64,000 nt of DNA from Zanthoxylum bungeanum (taxonomy: Eukaryota > Streptophyta > Magnoliopsida > Sapindales > Rutaceae): contig SKCR01033443.1 in the NCBI GenBank assembly GCA_019454045.1, positions 1 through 64,000 of the forward strand, read 5' to 3'. Shown in pieces: positions 23,735 to 35,080 of this stretch (positions are counted from its first letter, which is position 1; each line of letters starts with the position of its first letter). The position numbers and the translations under genes are program-made. The notes below the pieces were generated by a model that was not told where the DNA came from, searched no databases, and saw only the letters and a list, made by a program, of their open reading frames with translations.

Positions 23735-26700
23735 TGTTGGTCTACTCTAAGCTTCCCAAGATCATTTATCAAGCATGAAACAAGTGTAAATACAATCAAA
23801 GGAGGTGCGGAAAAACTCACATGGATCGGTTGAGATGCTACAAGTGAAGAACCAAAACGAACTGCCCTCCTTGCGTGTGGTGAAGCTCGGCAGTGGGCTG
23901 CTCAACTCGGCAGTGGGTGGTTTTCCTCCTCCAAGAAACGGCCATGGATGTCCTTTGAAGCTCCAAGCTTTTGTTGATTCCATGCTCATGAAAACACTTC
24001 CCTATCACCTTGGTATATCTCCAAAGGTGTGCTAGCACTTGTGATGTTCTTTGCCACAAAAATCATCACATCTCTTCTTGCCATTTTCGGTCAAACCAGA
24101 AGAAAAATAGAAGAGATATGGCCATTCGGCCGAGAGAGAAGATGAACAATATTTGGCTCCAAAAACTTGTGAAACCGTAAAGAGAGAGAGAGAGAAAAGA
24201 AAAAGTTGTATTAGGTTTATATTTTCCAAAAATTAATAAACCATTTACCTTTTTCAATTTCAAAAAACAAAGTATTTAATGCTTTCTTTCATCTCACATC
24301 AACTCACATCAATCTATCAAATGTCACATCACTCAAAGTGATATGTGATTCGACGCTTGATGTGACTTGCGATTTGACGCTCGATTTGACATGCGTGCCG
24401 CACTAGAATTCGAAATGTGAATGCGCTCGCAAATAATCCCAGGCTCGGGATCGCTAATTCCAAATTAACGAATTTTCCATTGCGTCGTAATTAAACGATT
24501 ACGCCTACCGAAATCACTATTCACGTCGCTAACGAATTAATTCTAAATTAATTCATTCGCCCGAATTAAAATCTAATTTTAATTCCGCGTCGAAATCCAA
24601 TTTCGTATAATATATCAAATATATTATTTTATCGATTAATTCCAAATTAATCGTTCTCTCTCTTTAATTGATATTTTATCCCAGATAAAATATCTCCGCA
24701 ATTAATCCCAGATTAATTTTCTCTCTCATTAAATTAATCCCAGATTAATTAAAATACGAGTCATACGTCATCGGTGAATCTTTAGGGAGCGAGCCATGAG
24801 ATCTCCGGATATGTTGGCAGTAAATCGGGTCGTCGGACTATCTGAACACGTAAGTACCTCGTACTACGTTTACACTGATTCACAAGACAAGGTTGGCTTC
24901 TAGCAAAGCGCCATGCCTACCCAATTCTCCAGAAACATGCTTACAGGAATCAGCGATCTATATCAGGCGTAGTATACGTGGTATTGCGTATTTTGATCCA
25001 GTATCGAATGATCATGTGCTAGGCCTGGGACTGGAATTATGTCTGCCCCGTACGAAGCACATGTCGGATGTCTGATAACTAGTCTCTATATCAGATAACT
25101 ATAACATAGTCATATTATCCCGATGACTGCAGTACCGTATCCTACGTGACCATCATCTCCATATGACTGGAGTGACACTTCCGTCTTGAAATCACACCCA
25201 ACACACTACGATTCTCAATATACCCAGCATAGGCGTACACAGAACCTGTTAAAACCCTGGACGACTACAACCAAAGTATATTGATTGTCGCAAGTATTAG
25301 CGGTGCAAGTCTCAGGTTAAGACCAAATACACCTACCCTGATTTCGAACTTCCATAGACACATAGTCATACTACCAATGGAATTCCGAGGGGGTCTATCC
25401 AGAGCGAAGCTGTTTCCCATACCATCGGTGAAACACAACCTCCTATTACACTTGAATGAGTATCTTATACCAAAATATATGGGTTCGCTAATTCCAAATT
25501 AATGAATTTTCCGTTGCGACGTAATCAAATGATTATGCCTAGCGAAATCACTATTCACGTTGCTAACGAATTAATTCTAAATTAATTAGTTCGCCCGAAT
25601 TAAAATCTAATTTCAATTCCGCGTCGAAATCCAATTTCGTTTAATATATCGAATATATTAATTTATCGATTACTTCCAAATTAATCGTTCTCTCTCTTTA
25701 AATGATATTTTATCCCAGATAAAATATCTCCGTAATTAATCCCAGATTAATTTTCTCTCTCATTTAATTAATCCCATATTAATAAAGTGTGAGTCATACG
25801 TCACCGGTGATTCTTCGGGAAGCGACCCATGAGATCCCAGGATATGTTGGCAGTAAATTCGGTCGCCGGACTATCCGAACACGTAATTACCTAGTACTAC
25901 GTTTTTACCGATTTACAAGACAATGTTGGCTTCTAGCAAAGCGCCATGCCTACCCAATTCTCCAGAAATATCCTTACAGGAATATATTGATCTATATCAA
26001 GCATAGTACACGTAGTATTGCATATTTCGATCCAGTATCGGATGTCACGTGCTAGGCCTGAGGCTGGAATTGTGTCTGTCCCGTACGAAGCACATATCGG
26101 ATCTCTGGTAACTAGTCTCTATAATCGAATAAACATGACCTTGTCATTTTATCCCGATGACTGCAGTACATAAGAGAACCAGTACCGTATCCTACGTGAC
26201 CATCATCTCCACTATGACTGGAGTGATACTTCCGTCTTGACATCACACCCAACACACTACGATTCTCAATATACCCAGCAGAGGCGTACACAGAACCTGT
26301 TAAAGCCCTGGACGACCAAAACCAAAGTATATTGATTGTCGCAAGTATTAGCGGTGCAAGTCTCAAGTTAAGACCAAATACACCTACCCTGATTTCGGAC
26401 TTCCATAGACACATAGTCATACTACCAATGGAATTCCGATGGGGTCTATCCAGAGCGAAGCTGTTTCCCGTACTATCGGTAAAACACAACCTCCTATTAC
26501 ACTTGCATGAGTATCATATACCCAAATATATGAGAACTATGCCGTTATGCCCTCACAGCGCGCATAAGTGTAATACTAGTCTTTTACGCATTATCTATGT
26601 CCAATCTCGATAATACTCTGACTAGGGATATTTAAGGATTTATCCTTCGCGGACTGATACTGTCTCATATCATTCTCCGTCCAGGAACAAATCATAGGGA

Positions 26701-26826
26701 CCTCTCATCATTTATACATCTAGGTGATCTAATCATAAATGATAAGAGAGCAATCTCCTTTGTCACATTGTTAATTTGTACAACAACACAATGATCTGTA
26801 CAACTATGAGTCATAATTGTCCAACA
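23735..26826 (-). repeat. F 5' LTR (right end), chimeric
   Basis: Plus-strand 23735-25480 follows the F left LTR. At about 25480 ('aaatatatg' joined to 'ggttcgctaattcc') it jumps back to an earlier LTR position and repeats about 1.04 kb in D-type sequence. After about 26620 it follows F-type sequence again to the terminal CCAACA. ACTCAC at 23815-23820 is GTGAGT on the sense strand. The AGGCA duplication shows the outer ends are original, so the rearrangement is internal. Confidence 0.88.
25481..26520 (-). repeat. D-type segment duplicated inside the F 5' LTR
   Basis: This block repeats LTR positions already present at about 24449-25480. It is near-identical to D's left LTR over the first part (shared ttaattagttcgcccg and gattacttccaaatt), but agrees with D's right LTR at several later sites (gaattccgatggg, gagtatcatatac). 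The donor is therefore a D-subfamily LTR, not necessarily D itself. Confidence 0.85.
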
Positions 26827-26831
26827 AGGCA
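26827..26831. repeat. Right target site duplication of F (AGGCA)
   Basis: Pairs with 15863-15867. Confidence 0.9.
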
Positions 26832-29800
26832 ACGGCTTCAGGTATGTTTGTTATAGAAATAAACATGTCTACTACTAGTTTTAAAAATTGGATTTTTGAT
26901 TCTAGTTGTGGTACTCATATATGTACAGATTAGCAGGAGACTGGCCTCAGGAGAGATTGACCTCCGCGTTGGAAATGGGACACGAGTCGTCATTTTGGCC
27001 GTTGGCACTTTTTTTTGGAACTGCCCTCGGGGCATGTACTTAAACTTTCAGACTGTTATTATGTACCTAGTTTGACTAGGAATATTATTTCTGTATCTAT
27101 GTTAGCCCAATGTGGGTATACTTTTGTATTTAGAAACACTGGGTGTTTTATGTATAAAAATGATATGGAGATTTGCACTGCTGATGTAACTAATGGTCTT
27201 TATATTTTGAATATAAATCAATCTCAAACATATAATGTAACAAACAAAAGACTTAAAGTAAGTAACAATGATGAAAATTATATGTGGCATTGTCGCCTGG
27301 GACACATAAACAAGACACGTATATCCACACTTTCGAAGAGTGGGTACTTGGACAGATTTGATCATAATTCATATGACGTCTGCGAATCTTGTTTATTAGG
27401 CAAAATGCCTATAACACCTTTTAGAGGAAATGGTGCACGTGTCACCGAACTGTTAGCCCTCGTTCATAGTGACGTATGTGGGCCCATGTCTAGCCAGGCT
27501 AGAGGTGGATATGAATACTTCGTAACCTTTATGGATGATGCATCGCGTTATAGTTATGTGTATCTTATGAGACACAAGTCGAAAACCCTTGAGAAATTCA
27601 AAGAGTTTCGACACAAAATAGAAAAATAGACCGGAAAAAGTATTAAGACATTACGGTCGGTCCGTGGTGGCGAATACTTAAGCAATGAGTTTCTTGATTA
27701 CCTGAAAGAATATGGTATTCTTTCACACTGGACTCCTCCCGGAACACCACAATTAAACGGTGTGTCCGAACGGAGAAACCAAACTTTGTTAGACATGGTA
27801 AGGTCTATGATGAGTCACACAGAGCTACCTATTTCCTTATGGGGATATGCTTTGAAAAGTGCAATACTTATTTTGAATAAGGTTCCGTCAAAGTCTGTTC
27901 AACAGACTCCGTATGAGATATGGACATGAAAGAAATCGAGTTTCTCATTCCTGAAGATTTGGGGTTGCTAGGCATACGTCAAACGTTTGGAAGGTAACAA
28001 ACTAGAACCCAAATCAGATAAATGCTTATTTGTAGGATATCCTATTAAAACCAAATGATATGAATTCTATCACCCACAAGAGAACAAAGTATTTGTTGCT
28101 TTGCATGCAGTTTTCCTTGAGAAGGAATTCTTAAATGCAGTGGTAAGTGGGAGGAAAATAGAACTCGATGAAAATCGGAGTGATACTATTCCTGGCACAG
28201 AATCATTAACGGAACATGAACAGTTCATCAGGGATGATATTGTACCATAATCTTCGAATACACAAGGACTGCATAGGTCGGAGAGAGTCAGAAAACAACC
28301 TGAGAGGTATGAGTTTCTAATCTCACCTCATGTGTATATCAATCTCATTGAGGATAACGAGCCGGCTACGTATGAGGAAGCGATACAGGATATCGATTCC
28401 ACTTTATGGCAAGAGGCCATAAAGTTCGAAATGGATTCCATGTACACCAACCATGTTTAGACACTGGTTGATGCACCAGAAGGCGTAAAGCCTATTGGTT
28501 GCAAATGGGTCTTCAAGAAGAAGACTGACATGGATGGCAACGTACAAACATACAAAGCTAGGCTTGTAGCGAAAGGGTATCATCAACGACATGGTGTCGA
28601 TTACGACGAAACTTTTTCACCAGTTGCCATGATTAAATCCATTCGGATTATGCTTGCTATTGCTACATATTTCGATTACGAGATATGACAGATGGACGTC
28701 AAAACTAATTTCCTTAACGGAAACATTTTGGAGGATGTTTATATGCAACAACCTGATGGTTTTGTCATACCTAGACTTGTAAACAAGGTTTGTAAGTTAA
28801 ATCGATCCATTTAAGGATTGAAGCAAGCATCGCGTTCTTGGAACCAACGTTTTGATGAGATCATAAAAGAATATGATTTCATTTAAAACGAGGATGATCC
28901 TTGTGTATATAAGAAGGTTAGTGGGAGCGCACTGACATTCATTGTCCTTTATGTTGATGATGTATTGCTTATTGGCAATGACATTCCCATGCTACAATCG
29001 GTGAAAGCTTGGCTTTCATTAAAATTCTCCATGAAGGATCTGGGAGAAACAACCTTTATTCTAGGAATAAAGATCTATCGGGATAGATCTAGAAAGCTGC
29101 TTGGACTCTCCCAGAGCACGAACATTGACAAAGTGTTGAAGAGATTCAACAAAAATCAGTCCAAGATGAGACTATTGCCAGTGTCACATGGCGTCACTCT
29201 ATCTAAGGACATGTGTCCTAAAACTCAAGATAAGAGAGACAACATGAGTCGGATCCCGTTCGCCTCCGTAGTTGGATCGATCATGTATGCCATGATATGT
29301 ACGCGACTTGATGTCTCCTATGCTTTGAGCATGTGTAGTCACCATCAGGCCGATCCAGGTGATGGTCACTGGATGGCGGTTAAGAATATCCTTAAGTATC
29401 TTAGACGAACTAAGGATGCTTTCTTAATATATGGAGATTGAGAACTTGAGGTAACTGGGTATACCGATGCAAGTTTCCAAACCGATAAAGACGACTGTAA
29501 ATCGCAATCCGGGTACATATTTTATTTGAATAACAGAGCAGTAAGTTGGAAATCTTCCAAGCAAGAGACTATTGCCGATTCAACAACAGAAGCGTAGTAT
29601 ATTGCTGCAGCTGAAGCAGCAAATGAAGCAGTTTGGATCCATAAATTCCTAATTGGATTAGGAGTAGTTCCGTTAGCAGCTGAGCCCGTTTCATTATATT
29701 GTGACAATAACGGGGCTATAGCACAGGCTAAGGAACCGCAATCTCATCAACGATCCAAACATGTTCTTCGACGTTTCCATCTGATTCGTGATATCATACA

Positions 29801-29936
29801 TCGTGGCGATGTGAAGATCGAGAAGGTCGCATCAGAGGACAACATTGTAGATCTGCTGACGAAAGCTATTCCTCAGTAAAAATTTGAGCGACAAGTAGAT
29901 AGTTCATGTGTTAGATGCTTGAGTGACTGGCTATAG
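26832..29936 (+). pseudogene. pol: E pol: protease, integrase, RT, RNase H; one frame with stops
   Basis: Protease signature NWIFDSSCGTHIC at 26886-26924 (DSG is DSS), then two nearby frame changes before about 27015. From there to the TAG at 29934 everything is in one frame. Integrase: zinc-binding His 27288 and 27303, Cys 27381 and 27390; catalytic Asp 27471; the second Asp is Val (27660); Glu 27768. RT: GCKWVFKKK near 28500 and YVDD at 28950-28961. RNase H: ADSTTEA near 29575 and YCDNNGA near 29700. Stops: 27627, 27927, 27969, 28056, 28248, 28458, 28686, 28812, 28884, 29439, 29595, 29877. The enzymes would copy and integrate the element; it is dead as it stands. RT resembles A's clearly but is a different lineage. 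Confidence 0.93.
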
Positions 29937-29939
29937 GCC

Positions 29940-29950
29940 AAGTGGGAGAT
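29940..29950 (+). other. Polypurine tract of E
   Basis: AAGTGGGAGAT directly before TGTTGG of the 3' LTR. It is the plus-strand primer site and matches the tracts of D and F. Confidence 0.85.
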
Positions 29951-30547
29951 TGTTGGACAATTATGACCCATAGAGTCACTATTTGTAAAAGACATTGTGG
30001 TTTTTATACAGATTAACTATGTGACAATGGAAATTGCATATTATCATTTTGTAATTTGATTACTTAAATATATAAATGATAAAAGTCCTTATGATTAGTT
30101 CCGGATTATTAGATATGAGACAATATCAATCCATAAAGTTTTAATCACTAAATATCCCTAGTCGTAGTATTATCGAGACTGGACATCGATAATGCAGAAT
30201 AGACTAGTATTGCACTTGTGCATGTTATGGAAGCGTAACAACATAGTTCTCATATATTTACATATTGGATACTTATGGAAGTCTGATATGAGGTTGTGTT
30301 TATCGATGGTACGGAAACAGCTTCGCTCTGGATAGACCCCTCGGAATCCCATTGGTAGTATGACTATGTGTCTATGGGAATCCGCATCAGGGTAGGTATA
30401 TTTGGTCTTAACCTGATACATGCATCGCTAGTACTTGCGACAATCAATATGCTTTGGTTATGTTCGTCCAGGACTTTAATAGGTTATGTGTACGCCTCTT
30501 CTGGGTTTATTGAGAATCGTAGTGTATTGGGTGTGATGTCAATATGA
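29951..30547 (+). repeat. E 3' LTR, first part
   Basis: Starts TGTTGGACAATTATGACCC after the PPT and is cut by A; it continues at 40091. It aligns with the starts of the solo LTR (47485), K (57762) and M (60561). Confidence 0.9.
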
Positions 30548-32986
30548 AGTTGGGGTTGGTGTTCAGAGCGCCAATTCCCGGTTGTATTTCTTTATGAGTA
30601 TTTCTGTAAAACATTACTATTTTGAATAATATATGCAGTTTCTATAATATAATGTATCTTTTAATATGGTAATGACGTAATGACCTTAGAATGACTAGTC
30701 ATGGTACAGTTGCAAAAGCGTCGCAACTGACATTGAGTTGTATCATCACGTTGTCATTCTCATACAGTTCCTAGTCAAGGTTTACACTACTTGGTCAGTA
30801 TAGTAAATCCGTTGAGACCGGTACATGTCGTATGATGGAATATATGATTCCAATGGTTTCTCAATGAACCATAAGTCTTGGAGACTAGTATAGACATGTA
30901 GGTGTTTATAGCGGATAAACACTGAACGACTCACCGAATATTCTTAATGGATGGTACACCAACGTCAATAAGAATCTTATCGGGTTGAGTAGCAGTTGTG
31001 ATTCTTCGACTTGAGATGCCACTGTAGGCGCATGAGCTATCGTCTACACTTAGATGGCAGTCACGTCACCGATCTATTAAGATCAGACCTCCGTCTGTTC
31101 GTTGGGTGTAGATAGATCCTCAAGGTGTCCTGTGTGTATCGAGATAGGATCTATCAGTTCTGTGTATCAGAGCATAGGTAGTCCATATAATTAGCAATCA
31201 GATAAAAACCATGGGCCCTTGGTATAATTTAGAAGTTAGTCCTGAATGTTCTTTTTGAGATTGCTAATAGAATAGTCGACTGGATAATCCCTATAGATAT
31301 TTGACGTTTACATCTATATCTCTGGGATTTATCTGGATACCTGTGACAGAGGAATTATACAATTGCCATGACCTCGACCTGTATAATTCAGCGAGTTTAT
31401 CCGTGATCGTCATAATTTACGGGTGGATAAATTATGGACACGAAATTGGATTTCGTGACGGGTATGCCTGAATCTAGAGTCTCACTAATGAAATATACTC
31501 GTAGAGCACTAGGGCAACAATTATAAATGATGTTGATTATTTATAAAGTAGTTTAAAGGTTAAACGCAAAATACATGTGTAGGGACCCGATAGTCATTTC
31601 CTTAATTTTTGTGTATTTGCATTTAATGCTTGATTAATTCAAATACACATTAATTAATTGTCAAATTGAGATATTTGACTAATATTATAAATATATATAT
31701 GTATTTGATATTTATTGTAAATATAATACATATATTTAATATATTTGTATTTAATTAATTAATTAATTATTTAATTGTTAAATGATTAAATTAATTAAAA
31801 TATAAATATCTTAAAGTTATGATATTTTATTAATGGCTTGAGTTGCAATTGTTGACTAACTTTAATTCATTAAATGGTTTGATGATTAAAGTTAACAAGT
31901 TGTAAAGCAAAATTAAATGAAATAAAAAACAAATATCTAGATATTTTATGCTAGCAAAATTCGGCCAAGGCTTATTTGTGCAAGTATATATTGTTTTGTT
32001 TTCATTTAGGGTTTGCTAACCTAATACACTTGATCAAATACTCCATTGAAGAAAATAAAAGAAGCTTGAGAGAAAGAAAGGCAAAAATCAAGAAAAGTTT
32101 GGAATTTAGTAAGTATTTCCAACCTTCCATTAGAGAGAAAACTGTTCCTCTTATTGTGGGCTTCACCTTGTGATGTTCTTGTGTTTTTCCATTCTTTATT
32201 CTTTGTATTTTTGGTGGATGAAAGTTTGAAAAAAGGGTTGAGTATGTATAAAGTTGATAGAATGCTTATAAGATGTTAAGTAGCATTCTTTTCATGGTTT
32301 TAGAAACTTGTTGCTAATTTAGAGTTGTTGACCCACACTTAAATGACCTAGATTTGATCTATAGTTATTTCATTGTGTTGAGACTTGATTTGGATGGAAG
32401 AAACATGATTGAAGTACTGGATTTAACCAATTTGGTCTAATTTGTCCAATTTGAAGAAATTAAAAAATTAGGGTTTAAGACCACTTCCAAATTTGGGGCT
32501 TTTCATTTAAATGGTCTATTTGGATGTGTATATGATGCATGTAAAATATTGGGTTGATTGGATTTTGTCTTAATATGTTTTGAACTTTGGAAGTGCAAAA
32601 TGCACATTGACATGCTTCATTGAGGCTCTCGGCCTTGGTGATAAAATTTGGGATTTTTGTTGCCAATTGTATTTTGAAATTTGGGATTTTTGTTGCCAAT
32701 TTTATTTTGAAATTTGGGATATGTTAAATTTATATTAGTAATGATTTAGAATCATTCAAAATTATTTTGAACAATTTCGGACTAAAATGAACAAAATACA
32801 AAGTATAAGGGTAATTCGGTAAATTCACATAAATTTGATTTATAGTGTTTTATTTCATAATTTGATTATTGGATAATAAAATAAATAATTTTATTTTATT
32901 AATCCGAGAAAAAATTTTGAAATTGGAAAATTTTGATTTTCCACTGTTCCGCTGAGTTACCGGATATCTGCAATAAAACCCCTACA
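30548..32986 (+). repeat. A 5' LTR
   Basis: Begins AGTTGGGGTTGG (TG mutated) and ends CCCCTACA. It contains an AATT microsatellite near 31741-31765, a 19 bp inverted repeat CACGAAATTGGATTTCGTG at 31439-31457, TTCGGCCAAGG near 31961, and GTAAGT at 32109-32114, which resembles a splice donor. An extra copy of a unit of about 35 bp (TTTGGGATTTTTGTTGCC) near 32640-32720 explains its length excess over the 3' LTR. Confidence 0.93.
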
Positions 32987-32989
32987 AAA

Positions 32990-33001
32990 TGGTATCAGAG
33001 C
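32990..33001 (+). other. Primer binding site of A
   Basis: TGGTATCAGAGC, the exact tRNA-iMet-type complement, three bases after the LTR. Confidence 0.95.
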
Positions 33002-33746
33002 ACGTATGATTCTAGGCCCCCTAATATGATTAGCCCTTTAATTCAGTGTTTAATCATGTTTTCTTGACTTTATACATGCATGTTATAATCTAATTTAATT
33101 AGATTTATGGTGTATGACACTTAGCGGAAAATCCCTAATTAATAAGGTTTAAATGTAATTATGTATTTGATGCATGTTATGTGGTCCGTCTTGTCAATAC
33201 GATTTATAAATATTTCTCCGTGACTACATCCAAGACCATGCCTCTGCTGTGAGTGTGTAGCCGATAGAGATTTATTTATACTGGATGTATATTAGATACT
33301 AGATAAATTCAAGCGAAAGCGGAATCCTGAACGTGCCATAGCTGTCAGGGTTACGCAAGTAACTTGAGTTTATCATTGACGAATTTAACCTTGGTACGTC
33401 TCCTTGTAAGCCTGCCTTAGCAGCGAAAATGAGAAACGACCAGGACCGGAAACCCATAGTCACTGGTGAGTGATTAACAAATGAGTTGTCTACTGATGAA
33501 TATACGTAGGCGAGACCGTGCCTCTGCTGTGAGCTGAAATATATTCACGGGATCCACTTTTCACTATTTTTATTTAATTTAATTATTAAATCTTTGTATT
33601 CTGTTTGGGGATTACAGTATTGCATGATTTAGTGGGAGGGGCATTTTTAGATTAAAAATCCATGATCTAGTTTATGCTTATGATATTATATGAAACTGCT
33701 TAAATTTCTGCTAACCATTTTTCATGATCTATATGATAGATTTGCG
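33002..33746 (+). other. Untranslated leader of A with four spaced motifs
   Basis: No ORF. Motifs related to CGTGCCWNWGCTGTSA lie at about 33237, 33332, 33411 (degenerate) and 33517. C's leader has the same series with nearly the same spacing. The leader ends in a TAG (33737-33739) eight bases before the gag ATG, a possible splice acceptor. Confidence 0.75.
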
Positions 33747-34937
33747 ATGGCGGCACCATCCACAAATCAGTTTGCGTGTATACTTGATGTGAACAAACTA
33801 AAAGGCGCTGATAACTTCGTCAATCGGGAATTGGATTTGAGGATTGTCCTCGACTCTGAGAAGGTGGGATATGTTCTTGAGGGTCTACTGCTCCTTGTTG
33901 TGGCAGATGATGCTACTCTGGAAGAACGCGAAGTCTTCCAATCATGGAAGGATGATGATTTAAGAGTTAAATCATACATCTTAAGTTCTCTTTCCCCGGG
34001 ACTCAAGAAACAATACTATGGCATGCCAGATTTTTATGGTATGATGACACGATTAAGACAATCGTTTAAGAACCAAGAAAAAATAGTTGTTCACAAGGTC
34101 GCAATGGAACTGTTCCATGCGTGATTGGATGAGGGACAAGTTGTTAGCCCACATGTTCTTCAGATGATCGATTTGATTGATCAAATGAGGCAACATATTC
34201 TCATTCTGAATGACATTCTCGGTAAGAGTGTCATTCTTGGTTCGCTCCCAGCTTCCTATCGCCAGTTTGTGATGTATTTCAACATGAACGAGATTATCTA
34301 TACCTATCAAGAGCTGCATAGGATGTTGTTCACGGTGGAAGAGGACCTCAAGAAGGGAGTACCGACTCGCCCTCCTAGACCTACATCACTTTCTGCTTCT
34401 TCCCAGACTTAGTCCAAGGGAAAGAAGAAGAAATGGAAGAAGAAGAAGGGTCCCGGTCCTCAACCACAGGCAAAGATAGCAAAGCCCAAGAGGGCTTCTG
34501 AAGACAAGTGCCATCACTGCAGTAAAGTCGGGCACTGGAAAAGGAACTGTCCTGACTACATAGCCCAGCTGAGGAGGGAGATAGCATCTACATCAGGTAT
34601 ATTTATTTTTCCAGTTATTGATATATCTTTGGCTTGTGAAGCCGTTACATCCAACTAGATTTTAGATTCTGTTTGTCCCATTCACATTTGCAATTCGTTG
34701 CAGGTGCTGAAGGAAAGTAGAAGACTGAAGCCTGGAGAGATGCAGTTGCGATTCGGGAGTGGAGACTCTCTAGATGCAGTTGCAGTGGGAGTATGCGAGA
34801 TATCATTGCCGAATGTGACACTTTTGTTAAATGACTGTCATTTTGTGTCTGGATGTGTAGCTAATATTATATCACTTTTTGTATTGGATACAGAAGGCTT
34901 TTGTATTAATATTAAGAACTGTTCTTTATTTATATGA
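33747..34937 (+). pseudogene. gag: A gag and protease remnant
   Basis: The ATG at 33747 (MAAPSTNQF) is chosen over the earlier ATG at 33690 because the family's N-terminal motif starts here (LRIVLDSEKVGYVLEG follows). One frame runs to 34937, broken by TGA 34122, TAG 34410 and TAG 34656. The CCHC knuckle CHHCSKVGHWKRNC is intact at 34509-34550 after a Lys-rich stretch. The protease site reads ILDSVCPIHIC where an active enzyme has a DTG/DSG core, so the catalytic Gly is lost. The segment after it, LKPGEMQLRFGSGD, matches the family's protease tail. Confidence 0.9.
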
Positions 34938-35080
34938 TAAAAGTAATATTCAGATCCTTTGTTGTCCAAACCAGCATGGTCATTATAAATTGCAAACTTC
35001 AAAAGATATTTTAAATACTGGAGTTAATAAACGTAGTTTACCTGTAATTAATTAACATAGGCGTTAAATGCCTTACCCAA

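Larger units (their letters stand above)
15868..26826 (-). mobile_element. Element F: full-length decayed copia with a chimeric 5' LTR
   Basis: LTRs at 15868-17982 and 23735-26826, a PBS at 23721-23733 on the reverse strand, a PPT at 17983-17991 and a perfect AGGCA duplication mark a complete minus-strand insertion between E's gag and protease. The internal region is colinear with D and shares its inactivating changes. The right LTR is about 1 kb longer than the left because of an inserted D-like segment. The left LTR has its own 90 bp tandem duplication. Confidence 0.9.

Noticed and set aside
27015..27629. 204-codon ORF as a functional protein
   Set aside because: It is a piece of E's pol between damage in the protease and a TAG; integrase lacks its second Asp (Val) just downstream.
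30543..30547. Perfect TSD for element A
   Set aside because: TATGA against GATGG at 40086-40090 matches at only three of five bases; accepted as a worn duplication, not a perfect one.
31741..31765. AATT repeat as a regulatory element
   Set aside because: It is a plain microsatellite whose length differs between the two A LTRs.
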